NCBI GenBank assembly: GCA_020200615.1
Contig: JAIVIH010000007.1
Location: 1-11,098 of the forward strand
Reading direction: 5' to 3'
DNA: 11,098 nt
Source: Actinomycetota bacterium
Lineage (GTDB): Bacteria > Actinomycetota > Acidimicrobiia > Acidimicrobiales > AC-14
A program made the position numbers and the translations under genes. This document shows, piece by piece, positions 1 through 5,837 of this stretch. The notes under the pieces are model-generated. The model did no database searches and was not told the DNA's origin. It worked only from the letters and a program-made list of their open reading frames with translations. Every line of letters begins with the position of its first letter. Position 1 is the stretch's first letter.

Positions 1-151
1 GGGCAGCCTCGATCTGCCGGGCGGTGATCCACCCCGGCTCGAGAGCCTGGATACCGAAGTCGCCGAAGCTGATCTCGGTCCCTCCGGTGGCCATTCCCGT
101 CCTCCGGCCGCGGTGCTGCTTGCGGTGCTTCACCCTCTTGGGCATCAACAT
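1..151 (-). CDS. rplP: 50S ribosomal protein L16 (N-terminal part, runs off left edge)
   Basis: The first 50 codons of L16, a large-subunit rRNA-binding protein near the A-site/peptidyl transferase region. The reading begins [17 protein letters not shown] and continues with [18 protein letters not shown], the conserved L16 N-terminus with its [15 protein letters not shown] motif; the rest of the gene lies beyond position 1. The ATG at 151 is preferred to the ATG two codons later because the family normally begins with two residues before PKR, and because GGAGAA lies about 6 nt upstream on the minus strand. It follows rpsC, its canonical neighbour, but after an unusually long 160-bp structured gap rather than the usual few bases. 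Identification is secure; only the C-terminal two thirds are missing because of the window edge. Confidence 0.96.
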   Translation of the reverse strand, partial: MLMPKRVKHRKQHRGRRTGMATGGTEISFGDFGIQALEPGWITARQIEAA

Positions 152-311
152 GACTTCTTCTCCATCGCCACAGCGGCGCGCCCGCCAGCATGGGCCCCGG
201 CGCCGGACGCGCCCGGGTGGCCCGTAGGGAGGGCCCCGGTCGGGGCGGGGCCCCCGAAGGGGGAGGGACCCCGATCGGGAGGGACCCTGAGGGACAGGAC
301 CCGGGCGGAGA
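152..311 (-). other. Structured, repeat-rich gap between rpsC and rplP
   Basis: A 160-bp very GC-rich stretch between two genes that are normally almost contiguous. It contains two direct copies of GGGAGGGACCC (plus strand, 261-271 and 277-287, 16 bp apart). It also contains short inverted repeats: GCCCC-GGTC-GGGGC around 233-246, and CCCCC-GAA-GGGGG at 251-263, which on the transcribed minus strand reads C(UUCG)G, a stable tetraloop. No convincing gene is seen. A GTG-initiated frame spans it but is compositionally poor. It may be a decayed repeat element, or an mRNA structure that affects rplP translation or message processing; both are inference. Confidence 0.5.
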
Positions 312-1223
312 TCACTCGTCCCCTGTGCGGAAGTGAGGGGTCTCGTGGTGCTCGCGGGTGCGACGCTCGATCTCTTCCTCTTCGGCCAGCAGGCGCTCGA
401 GCTCGGGATCGGCCTCCTTGACCACGGGCGTCACGTCAGCGGCCACATCGTCGGGGGGCGCGGCCGCATCTTCGCCCTCGGGCTTCCGCTTCCCGCCACC
501 GGCCGAGATGATCCGGCGGGGACGAGCGGGGCCGGAGGTCTCCCCCACGGCCATTCCCGCCTCGCGCGCGATCTTGTCCTCGGTCGAGGTCTTGTAGGGG
601 AGGATGTCGCCCTTGTAGATCCAGACCTTCACGCCGATGCGGCCGAACGTGGTGCGGGCCTCGCGGAACCCGTAGTCGATGTCGGAGCGGAGCGTGTGCA
701 GCGGCACCCGGCCCTCGCGGTACCACTCACTGCGGGCCATCTCCGAGCCGCCCAGCCGTCCCGAGCACTGCACGCGGATGCCTTGAGCACCCGCCTTCTG
801 GGCGGTCTGCACGGCGCGTTTCATGGCCCGGCGGAAGCTCACCCGGCCTGCGAGCTGGTCAGCCACGCCCTGGGCGATCAGCGCCGCGTCGAGCTCGGGC
901 TGGCGGATCTCCTGGATGTTGAGCTGGATCTTGACGTTGCTCGTCATCTTGGCCAGGTCGGCCCGAAGGCGGTCGGCCTCGGCACCCCGGCGGCCGATGA
1001 CGATCCCGGGGCGGGCCGTGTGCACGTCGACCCGCAAGCGGTCGCGGGTGCGCTCGACCTCGATCCGGCTTATCGCTGCGTGAGGCAGCTGCTTCATGAG
1101 GTAGTCGCGGATATTCCAGTCCTCGATGAGGTAGTCGGTGTAGTCGCGATCGCTGAACCACCGCGACTTCCAGTCGGTGGTGACTCCCAAGCGGAACCCG
1201 TAGGGGTTGACCTTCTGGCCCAT
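312..1223 (-). CDS. rpsC: 30S ribosomal protein S3
   Basis: Small-subunit protein of the mRNA entry channel. It begins [13 protein letters not shown], the classic S3 start. The type II KH domain carries VIGRRG at residues 75-80. The C-terminal S3 domain follows, with [19 protein letters not shown] at about 153-171 and [15 protein letters not shown] at about 194-208. The protein is 303 residues against roughly 210-280 in most bacteria. The excess is a tail from about residue 212: first basic ([14 protein letters not shown]), then Ala/Pro/Asp-rich, then strongly acidic ([11 protein letters not shown]), probably disordered. The gene starts 3 bp after the rplV stop, so translational coupling is likely. 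Identification is certain; the role of the tail is unknown. Confidence 0.98.
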   Translation of the reverse strand: MGQKVNPYGFRLGVTTDWKSRWFSDRDYTDYLIEDWNIRDYLMKQLPHAAISRIEVERTRDRLRVDVHTARPGIVIGRRGAEADRLRADLAKMTSNVKIQLNIQEIRQPELDAALIAQGVADQLAGRVSFRRAMKRAVQTAQKAGAQGIRVQCSGRLGGSEMARSEWYREGRVPLHTLRSDIDYGFREARTTFGRIGVKVWIYKGDILPYKTSTEDKIAREAGMAVGETSGPARPRRIISAGGGKRKPEGEDAAAPPDDVAADVTPVVKEADPELERLLAEEEEIERRTREHHETPHFRTGDE

Positions 1224-1226
1224 GAG

Positions 1227-1856
1227 CTACTCCGCTTCCTTGTTCTCGCCGGTGTCCGGGTTGTCGTCTGTCTGCGCTGCGTCAGCCGGCGGCGGAGCCT
1301 CGGGGGACGTCTCCGCCTGCTGGGACTTCCGGCTGGCACGAACCCTCCGCTCGCGCTCGGGCGAGGGGGCCGCGGCGCGGCGACGGCGCCGCTCGGTCGC
1401 CGCGGGAGCCTTCGCCGCCCGCCGCTTGCGCAACTCGGTTTCGGGCAGGCGGCTCACGATCACCGTCAGGTGACACGTCCGCTTGCGGATGCGCGTGGCC
1501 CGGCCGCGGGCACGGGGCCGCCAGCGCTTGAGGGTCGGGCCTTCGTCGGCGAAGCACGCCGACAGGAAGAGCTCCTCGGGCGCGATCTGCTGGTTGTGCT
1601 CGGCGTTGGCGATGGCCGAGTTGAGAACCTTGGCCACGAGGAGGGCGGCATCCCTCTCGCAGAACCGCAGGATCTCCTGGGCCCGCTCGACGTCGTGGCC
1701 GCGAACCAGGTCGAGCACCTCGCGGACCTTGTACGGGGACATCCGCACGTAGCGGGCCACGGCCCTGGTCGTGGTGCCGGAGGGCTCGACGGCGCGGGCC
1801 GGGCCTTGAGGCCGGAGGCGGAGGACGGGCTGCTCGTTGAGCTTGGGGCCGGTCAT
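1227..1856 (-). CDS. rplV: 50S ribosomal protein L22 with long C-terminal extension
   Basis: Large-subunit protein lining the peptide exit tunnel. The L22 core covers about residues 30-136 (ARYVRMSPYKVREVLDLVRG, then VLNSAIANAEHN). The beta-hairpin that reaches into the tunnel is at 106-135 (GPTLKRWRPRARGRATRIRK). The protein is 209 residues; most bacterial L22 proteins are about 110-120. There is a 28-residue lead-in and a tail of about 70 residues, first Arg/Ala-rich and then acidic (DNPDTGENKEAE), which looks unstructured. The start ATG at 1856 overlaps the rpsS stop by one base (TGATG), a sign of translational coupling. MTGPK is a plausible family start. Identification is certain; how far the extension is shared by relatives was not tested. 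Confidence 0.97.
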   Translation of the reverse strand: MTGPKLNEQPVLRLRPQGPARAVEPSGTTTRAVARYVRMSPYKVREVLDLVRGHDVERAQEILRFCERDAALLVAKVLNSAIANAEHNQQIAPEELFLSACFADEGPTLKRWRPRARGRATRIRKRTCHLTVIVSRLPETELRKRRAAKAPAATERRRRRAAAPSPERERRVRASRKSQQAETSPEAPPPADAAQTDDNPDTGENKEAE

Positions 1857-2134
1857 CAGCGCCTCCCGGACCGTTCCTGGCCCGCGTGGAAGCGGAAGGT
1901 GCGGGTGAGGGCGAACTCGCCCAGCTTGTGCCCGACCATGGCTTCGGTGACGTAGACCGGCACGTGCTTGCGCCCGTCGTGGACGGCGATGGTGTGCCCG
2001 ACCATGTCGGGGATGACCGTCGAGCGGCGGGACCAGGTCTTCACGACCCGCTTCTCGCCCCTCGAGTTGAGGTCGTCGATCTTCCGCAGCAGGTGGTCGT
2101 CTACGAACGGGCCCTTCTTTACGCTTCGGCTCAC
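1856..2134 (-). CDS. rpsS: 30S ribosomal protein S19 (GTG start)
   Basis: Small-subunit head protein that pairs with S13 near the A-site tRNA. It begins (GTG)[18 protein letters not shown] and carries the family signature [20 protein letters not shown] and [13 protein letters not shown]. Its 92 residues match the usual length. The start must be the GTG at 2134: an ATG two bases upstream runs straight into TGA, while GGAGG on the minus strand (2144-2140) sits 5 nt before the GTG. Only 2 bp separate it from the rplB stop, and it overlaps the rplV start by one base. Confidence 0.97.
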   Translation of the reverse strand: MSRSVKKGPFVDDHLLRKIDDLNSRGEKRVVKTWSRRSTVIPDMVGHTIAVHDGRKHVPVYVTEAMVGHKLGEFALTRTFRFHAGQERSGRR

Positions 2135-2136
2135 AT

Positions 2137-2870
2137 CTACCTCCGTGCCCCGCGCGTCCGGCGACGGCGCACGATCAGTTGCTGGGACGGCTTGCGGGTG
2201 TTCCGGGTTCGTCCCTCGGTCTTGCCCCACGGAGAGACGGGATGACGTCCGCCGGAGGACTTGCCCTCGCCACCGCCCAAGGGGTGGTCGACGGGGTTCA
2301 TGGCCACACCCCGGGTCTGGGGGCGGACACCGCGCCAGCGGTTGCGGCCGGCCTTGCCCTGCGAGATCAGCTCGGCTTCGGCGTTGCCCACCTCGCCCAC
2401 CGTGGCCCGACAGTCGATGGGAACCCGTCGCATCTCGGTGCTGGGAAGGCGCAGGGTGGCGAAGTCGCCCTCCTTGGCCACGAGCTGGATGGCCGTGCCC
2501 GCGCCGCGACCCATCTTGCCCCCGCCGCCGGGCTTGAGCTCGACATTGTGCACCGTCGTCCCGACCGGGACGTAGCGGAGAGGGAGGGCGTTCCCGGGCT
2601 TGATGTCGGCCTTCTGGCCGCTCTGCACCATGTCGCCCACCCGCAGCTTGGCCGGGGCGATGATGTAGCGCTTCTCGCCGTCGAGGTAGTGAAGGAGGGC
2701 GATGCGGGCGTTGCGGTTGGGGTCGTGCTCGATGGCGGCGACCTTGGCGGGGATGTCGTCCTTGTTCCGGCGGAAGTCGATGATGCGGTAGCGCTGCTTG
2801 TGGCCGCCACCGCGGTGGCGGTCTGGAACCGACGACCGGCGCTGGTGGGGTTGCGTTTGCGAAGTGCCAT
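2137..2870 (-). pseudogene. rplB: 50S ribosomal protein L2, internally deleted and frameshifted
   Basis: L2 is a core peptidyl-transferase-centre protein and is essential. The start at 2870 reads [16 protein letters not shown], the normal L2 N-terminus, preceded by GGGGGGAAG on the minus strand. After Gln16 (codon at 2825-2823) the next recognisable L2 residues are [20 protein letters not shown], starting at 2820 in a different frame; two bases (2822-2821) lie between. In E. coli L2 the equivalent Arg-His is near residue 52, so roughly 36 codons plus a frame offset are missing. From there to the stop at 2137 the protein is normal ([20 protein letters not shown], then [20 protein letters not shown], ending [10 protein letters not shown]). 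The deleted edge coincides with a perfect 18-bp palindrome at 2804-2821. As written no intact L2 can be made; an assembly or read error is the likeliest reason, a real lesion the alternative. Confidence 0.9.
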
Positions 2871-2883
2871 GGCTCTTCCCCCC

Positions 2884-3174
2884 TCAGGTCTCGAACAGGT
2901 CGATGCGGCTGTCGGGGGCCAGGGTGACGATGGCCCGCTTGGTATCGGCTCGCTTGCCGAAGGTCGCCAGGCGCCGGTTGCGCTTCCGCTTGCCCTTGCG
3001 ATTCAGGGTGTTCACCTTCGTGACCCGAACGTTGAAGATCTGCTCCACCGCGTCCCGGATCTCGACCTTGGTCGCCTTGGGGTGGACGACGAACGTGTAC
3101 ACGTTGTTGTCCAGCAGGCCGTACGACTTCTCGCTGACCACGGGCCGGAGCACTACGTCTCGGGGGTCGTTCAT
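2884..3174 (-). CDS. rplW: 50S ribosomal protein L23
   Basis: Large-subunit protein at the tunnel exit, the docking site for trigger factor and SRP. It begins [20 protein letters not shown] and contains [20 protein letters not shown] and [19 protein letters not shown], the conserved L23 features. It is 96 residues, the usual length. The ATG at 3174 overlaps the rplD stop in a 4-bp ATGA, indicating coupling. The next gene, rplB, starts 13 bp after its stop. Confidence 0.97.
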   Translation of the reverse strand: MNDPRDVVLRPVVSEKSYGLLDNNVYTFVVHPKATKVEIRDAVEQIFNVRVTKVNTLNRKGKRKRNRRLATFGKRADTKRAIVTLAPDSRIDLFET

Positions 3175-3824
3175 CGTTCCCCTCCCTCGGTGCCAGTGGC
3201 GGAACCGGTGTCGGTGGTGACCCCGGGGAGCGTGGCCCGGGTGAAGACCACCCAGTCCGAGCACAGGACGTCGTAGGCGTTCAACTCCGAGGAGAGCAGG
3301 AGGCTGACGTCGGGGAGGTTGCGGAAGGACTTCTGCACCAGGTCCTCGTCCCGCTCCATGACGATCAGGACCTTGCCCTCCAGGGCCAGCGCCTTCAGCG
3401 CGGCCTGGGCGCCCTTGGTGCTCGGGCTGTCGAAGGCCCACGAGTCGATGACGGCGATCCGACCCTCGGAGGCGCGATCGGAGAGGGCGGAGTGGAGGGC
3501 CAGCTGCACCATCTTCTTGGGCGTCCGCTGCTTGTAGCTGCGGGGCTTGGGCCCGAGGGCCACGCCGCCACCGCGCCAGTGGGGAGCCCGGGTCGAGCCT
3601 TGACGGGCCCGGCCGGAGCCCTTCTGCCGCCACGGCTTCCGCCCACCACCACGGACCTCGGCCCTGGTCTTGGTGCTCTGGGTCCCGCTCCTGGCCGCGG
3701 CCAGCTGCGCGGTGACCACCTGGTGCATCACCGGCACGTTGGGCTCGACACCGAACACGGCGTCGTCCAGCCGGATGGTGCTCGTGGAAGAACCCGCGAC
3801 GGAGCGGACCTCGACAGTCGGCAT
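3171..3824 (-). CDS. rplD: 50S ribosomal protein L4
   Basis: Large-subunit protein with a long loop lining the exit tunnel; in E. coli it also represses its own S10 operon, which is known of the family and not shown here. At 217 residues it has the usual length. The conserved loop is at about 46-97 ([20 protein letters not shown], then [20 protein letters not shown]). The C-terminal domain includes [15 protein letters not shown] and [11 protein letters not shown]. The ATG at 3824 lies one base after the rplC stop (TGACATG) with GGGGGGTG upstream. A GTG three codons further upstream is possible but would overlap rplC. It overlaps rplW by 4 bp. Confidence 0.97.
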   Translation of the reverse strand: MPTVEVRSVAGSSTSTIRLDDAVFGVEPNVPVMHQVVTAQLAAARSGTQSTKTRAEVRGGGRKPWRQKGSGRARQGSTRAPHWRGGGVALGPKPRSYKQRTPKKMVQLALHSALSDRASEGRIAVIDSWAFDSPSTKGAQAALKALALEGKVLIVMERDEDLVQKSFRNLPDVSLLLSSELNAYDVLCSDWVVFTRATLPGVTTDTGSATGTEGGER

Positions 3825-3825
3825 G

Positions 3826-4482
3826 TCAGACACCCCCCGCGGTCTTGCCGTTCTTCACGGCGTCACGGATGAGGACCAGGCCCCCGCGCGGGCCGGGGAC
3901 GGCTCCGCGAAGGAGGATCAGGTCGCGATCGGCATCGGCCTCGACCACCTCGAGGTTGAGGATGGTGACTTTCTGGTGCCCCACCCGACCGGCCATCTTC
4001 GTTCCCTTGAACACCCGGGCCGGGGTGGCGCACGCGCCGATCGCTCCGGGCGCCCGGTGAACCTTGTGGGCACCGTGGGATGCGCCCATGCCGCTGAAGT
4101 TGTGACGCTTCATGACTCCGGTGAAGCCCTTGCCCCTACTGACGGCCGTGACGTCCACCCGTTCGCCGGCCGTGAGGATGTCGGCCTTGATCTCCTGACC
4201 CACCTGGTAGCCAGCGGCGTCGTCCACCCGCAGCTCCACCAGCTTGGATCCCGGCTCCACGCCCGCCTTGGCGAAGTGACCCAACTCCGGCTTGTTGAGC
4301 CGGGAAGGCTTCACCGAGCCGAACGTGACCTGCAAGGCGCTGTAGCCGTCGCTGTCGGGGGTCTTCACCTGGACGACGCGGCACGGGGCGACGCGAACCA
4401 AGGTGACCGGAATGGCCCGGTTCTGGTCATCCCAGACCTGGGTCATCCCGACCTTTTCTCCGACGATCGCCTTAGCTGCCAT
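3826..4482 (-). CDS. rplC: 50S ribosomal protein L3
   Basis: Large-subunit protein that reaches the peptidyl transferase centre. It begins MAAKAIVGEKVGMTQVWDDQ. The conserved extension is SRGKGFTGVMKRHNFSGMGA followed by SHGAHKVHRAPGAIGACATP and RVFKGTKMAGRVG. It is 218 residues, a normal length. The same frame stays open upstream to about 5007, but that part is low-complexity and antisense to the ComB-like gene; MAAKAIVGEK at 4482 matches the family start. The Shine-Dalgarno is weak (AGGCAGAG). It is separated from rpsJ, its usual upstream neighbour, by the Rieske and ComB-like genes, so it is probably the first gene of its own transcript, reading from 4483-4740. Confidence 0.97.
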   Translation of the reverse strand: MAAKAIVGEKVGMTQVWDDQNRAIPVTLVRVAPCRVVQVKTPDSDGYSALQVTFGSVKPSRLNKPELGHFAKAGVEPGSKLVELRVDDAAGYQVGQEIKADILTAGERVDVTAVSRGKGFTGVMKRHNFSGMGASHGAHKVHRAPGAIGACATPARVFKGTKMAGRVGHQKVTILNLEVVEADADRDLILLRGAVPGPRGGLVLIRDAVKNGKTAGGV

Positions 4483-4516
4483 GGCTCTGCCTGTAGGTTG
4501 TTGGTTGGTCACGCGG

Positions 4517-4547
4517 ACGCTCCGCACAGGCGGACCTGGCGGAGCGT
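4517..4547 (-). promoter_or_regulatory. Strong hairpin in the rplC leader
   Basis: An inverted repeat with arms ACGCTCCGC (4517-4525) and GCGGAGCGT (4539-4547), continued inward by CAGG/CCTG (4527-4530 and 4535-4538). This gives a 13-bp stem with one bulged base and a 4-nt loop. It lies about 35 nt before the rplC start in the RNA. It lacks a U-run on the minus strand, so it does not look like a simple intrinsic terminator. A leader structure for ribosomal-protein feedback (for example by L4 or L3) is an inference from position only. Confidence 0.5.
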
Positions 4548-4630
4548 GGATGGGTTGTGCCTCGGGGTACCGAGTATGTCGGCGACCGAGGACGTCGACT
4601 AATGGCGGAGCAATAGCTCCCGGATCGGTC

Positions 4631-4636
4631 AGTATA
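4631..4636 (-). promoter_or_regulatory. Candidate -10 box for the rplC-rplP transcript
   Basis: On the minus strand this reads TATACT, a near-consensus sigma70-type -10 hexamer, about 150 nt before rplC. The region 17 bp upstream (GGGCGG) has no good -35 box. The spacer contains the perfect 12-bp palindrome GCCTCGCGAGGC (4642-4653), a possible regulator site. A promoter is expected somewhere in this divergent gap because the upstream minus-strand genes are cut off by an opposing gene. Confidence 0.4.
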
Positions 4637-4641
4637 GCCGC

Positions 4642-4653
4642 GCCTCGCGAGGC
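4642..4653. repeat. Perfect 12-bp palindrome in the divergent intergenic region
   Basis: GCCTCGCGAGGC is its own reverse complement. It sits just upstream of the candidate TATACT box of the rplC transcript and about 90 bp before the ComB-like gene. It could be an operator for a dimeric regulator, or simply part of the GC-rich repeat cluster that follows. The 12-mer CGCCTCGCGAGG found here (4641-4652) recurs at 5091-5102 inside the ComB-like gene. Confidence 0.35.
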
Positions 4654-4662
4654 CCGCCCCAG

Positions 4663-4718
4663 GGGCCCGAGCGGCCCCCTGAGCGGAGTACTTGGCCCCG
4701 AGCGGTCGGGACGAGGGC
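4663..4718 (+). repeat. Upstream copy of a 30-bp GC-rich repeat, plus a degenerate copy
   Basis: A 30-bp unit at 4663-4692 begins GGGCCCGAGCGGCCCCCTGA and is followed by GCGGAGTACT. It matches the two units inside the ComB-like gene (4933-4992) at all but a few positions. A decayed second copy follows from 4694 (GGCCCCGAGCGG, then TCGGGACGAGGG). The first half of the unit can fold as GGGCC-CGAGC-GGCCC. It lies in the divergent intergenic region, about 50-80 bp before the plus-strand start. Confidence 0.7.
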
Positions 4719-4728
4719 CAGGCTCACC

Positions 4729-4734
4729 TACCCT
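4729..4734 (+). promoter_or_regulatory. Candidate -10 box for leaderless transcription of the ComB-like gene
   Basis: TACCCT fits the actinobacterial -10 pattern TANNNT, and exactly 6 nt (GCTCCG) separate it from the ATG at 4741. Transcription would then start at or next to the A of the start codon. No Shine-Dalgarno sequence precedes the ATG, which agrees with a leaderless message. No clear -35 box is seen. The call rests on a single short motif. Confidence 0.35.
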
Positions 4735-4740
4735 GCTCCG

Positions 4741-5487
4741 ATGCACGTGGAGTGGGGCGCAGCTGGGCTCAGAGAGGTCTTGCGGGTGACTGAGATCGCC
4801 GTCGTCGTCGATGTGCTGACGTTCTCGACGGCCGTCGCCCTGGCCAGCGAGCGCGGGGTCAGGGTCCATCCCCACCGGGCGGCCGACGCCTACGCGGCCA
4901 AGGTGGCCATCCGCTTGGGGGCGCACCTGGCAGGGCCCGAGCGGCCCTCTGAGCGGGGTACCGGGCCCGAGCGGCCCTCTGAGCGGGAAACCGGGCCCGA
5001 GCTGCAATCACTCGCCTCGCTGGCCGGCCTGGGGGAGGACGACCGGGTGGTGCTCCCGTCGGCGACGGGCGGTGCCCTGTGCCTCGAAGCCGCCTCGCGA
5101 GGGGTCACGGTCGTCGTCGCATCCCTGCGCAACGCCACCGCCGTCGGCGACTGGCTCCTTCGCCAGCAACGCCGGGTCGTGCTGATCGCGACCGGCGACC
5201 GGTGGCACGACGGCTCGTTCCGGATGACGGTCGAGGATCTCCTGGGCGCCGGAGCGGTGCTCGCCCGGCTTCCCCGATCGATGCTGTCGGCGGAAGCCAA
5301 GGTGGCCGTCGACGCCTTTCGCGCCAGCCAGGCGGACCTGCCGGCCGTGCTCCGTGACTGCATCTCGGGTCGGGAGCTGACGACTACGGGCTTCGGCGAC
5401 GACGTGGGCTGGGCGGCCGAGAGCGATGTCTCATCGGTGGTTCCGGTCCTGGACCAGGGCTCGTTCCGCCCGGCGCGGGACGCTTAA
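4741..5487 (+). CDS. ComB-like protein (2-phosphosulfolactate phosphatase family)
   Basis: The only plus-strand gene, 248 residues. It resembles the ComB family, whose founding member is a Mg-dependent phosphatase acting on 2-phosphosulfolactate in coenzyme M synthesis; the role in actinobacteria is unsettled. Family-like features are VVVDVLTFSTAV at 21-32, DRVVLPSATGGALCLEA near 100-116, VVVASLRNATAVGDWL near 124-139, and the C-terminal GFGDDVGWAAESDVSSVVPV. Residues 65-87 are built from a 30-bp DNA repeat read in frame, giving GPERPSERGT, GPERPSERET and GPE. They lie where family members carry a loop between the N-terminal strand region and the VLPS segment. The start follows the ATG with a TANNNT box 6 nt upstream and no Shine-Dalgarno. 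Its stop overlaps the Rieske stop on the other strand. Family assignment is fairly sure; substrate and activity are unknown. Confidence 0.8.
   Translation: MHVEWGAAGLREVLRVTEIAVVVDVLTFSTAVALASERGVRVHPHRAADAYAAKVAIRLGAHLAGPERPSERGTGPERPSERETGPELQSLASLAGLGEDDRVVLPSATGGALCLEAASRGVTVVVASLRNATAVGDWLLRQQRRVVLIATGDRWHDGSFRMTVEDLLGAGAVLARLPRSMLSAEAKVAVDAFRASQADLPAVLRDCISGRELTTTGFGDDVGWAAESDVSSVVPVLDQGSFRPARDA
4933..5003 (+). repeat. In-frame 30-bp tandem repeat inside the ComB-like gene
   Basis: Two full 30-bp units (4933-4962 and 4963-4992) each begin GGGCCCGAGCGGCCCTCTGA. They end GCGGGGTACC and GCGGGAAACC respectively, and a third partial unit (GGGCCCGAGC) starts at 4993. The period is a multiple of three, so the frame is kept and encodes a 10-residue Pro/Glu/Arg/Ser repeat. 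A further copy lies outside the gene at 4663-4692. Confidence 0.9.
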
Positions 5488-5837
5488 AAGGAGAGGAACG
5501 AGGGAGGCGGCGGTGCCGTCCCCGCAGGGGGCGGTCCCACCAGGACCCGACCCTTGGCGACCTTGACCGGGAAGACGGTGGCGTCGGTCTCCGCCGGTCC
5601 GTCGAGGCGCTCTCCCGTGGTTATCCGGAACATGCTGGTGTGCCAGGGGCAGACGACCACGTCGTCCTTCACGTAGCCGTCGTCCAGAGGGCCGCCGGCG
5701 TGCGGGCACCGGGACCACAGGGCGCTGAACTTCCGCCCCACCCGGAACAGGGCGATGGGATACCCGTGGGCCTCGACGCTCAGAGGGTCGCGGTCGGGAA
5801 CCTCATCGACGCCGGCCACGTCGACGAAGCCGTCCAT
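5484..5837 (-). CDS. Rieske [2Fe-2S] ferredoxin-like protein
   Basis: A small soluble Rieske protein of 117 residues; this fold carries electrons for oxygenases or reductases, or serves as a redox subunit. The two cluster-binding motifs are intact: CPHAGGPL (Cys44, His46) and CPWHTSMF (Cys63, His66), 16 residues apart. The surrounding strands fit the fold (FRVGRKFSALWSRC before, GERLDGPAETDATVFPVKV after). There is no signal peptide or membrane segment, so it is probably cytoplasmic. The tail is Pro-rich (PPPAGTAPPPPSFLSF). The ATG at 5837 lies 5 bp after the rpsJ stop, so it is very likely co-transcribed and perhaps coupled with rpsJ; its own Shine-Dalgarno is poor. No oxygenase or reductase partner is visible in the window, so its partner is unknown. 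Its stop shares TTAA with the opposing gene. Confidence 0.88.
   Translation of the reverse strand: MDGFVDVAGVDEVPDRDPLSVEAHGYPIALFRVGRKFSALWSRCPHAGGPLDDGYVKDDVVVCPWHTSMFRITTGERLDGPAETDATVFPVKVAKGRVLVGPPPAGTAPPPPSFLSF

Noticed and set aside
145..315. Minus-strand GTG-started frame of 56 codons spanning the rpsC-rplP gap, overlapping both neighbours
   Set aside because: It is made almost entirely of Pro/Gly/Ala codons from GC-rich repeats and has no Shine-Dalgarno of its own. Lack of stops is expected in such composition.
333..1955. 540-codon open frame on the plus strand
   Set aside because: It is exactly antisense to rpsC and rplV, which are certain genes. Its protein is a low-information mirror of GC-rich codons.
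2137..2640. A short complete L2 starting at the GTG at 2640
   Set aside because: L2 residues continue upstream of this point in the same frame ([20 protein letters not shown]). The GTG is only the first start-like codon after the deletion, not a natural start.
2179..3276. 365-codon plus-strand frame
   Set aside because: Antisense to rplB, rplW and the end of rplD; no recognisable domain.
4663..5003. The 30-bp repeats as a CRISPR array
   Set aside because: The units are directly adjacent with no spacers, or 240 bp apart, and lie partly in a coding frame. No cas genes are present.
4483..5007. N-terminal extension of rplC on the minus strand (frame open to 5007)
   Set aside because: The extension reads Gly/Pro/Leu/Arg repeats from the 30-bp repeat and is antisense to the ComB-like gene. 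L3 homology starts at 4482.
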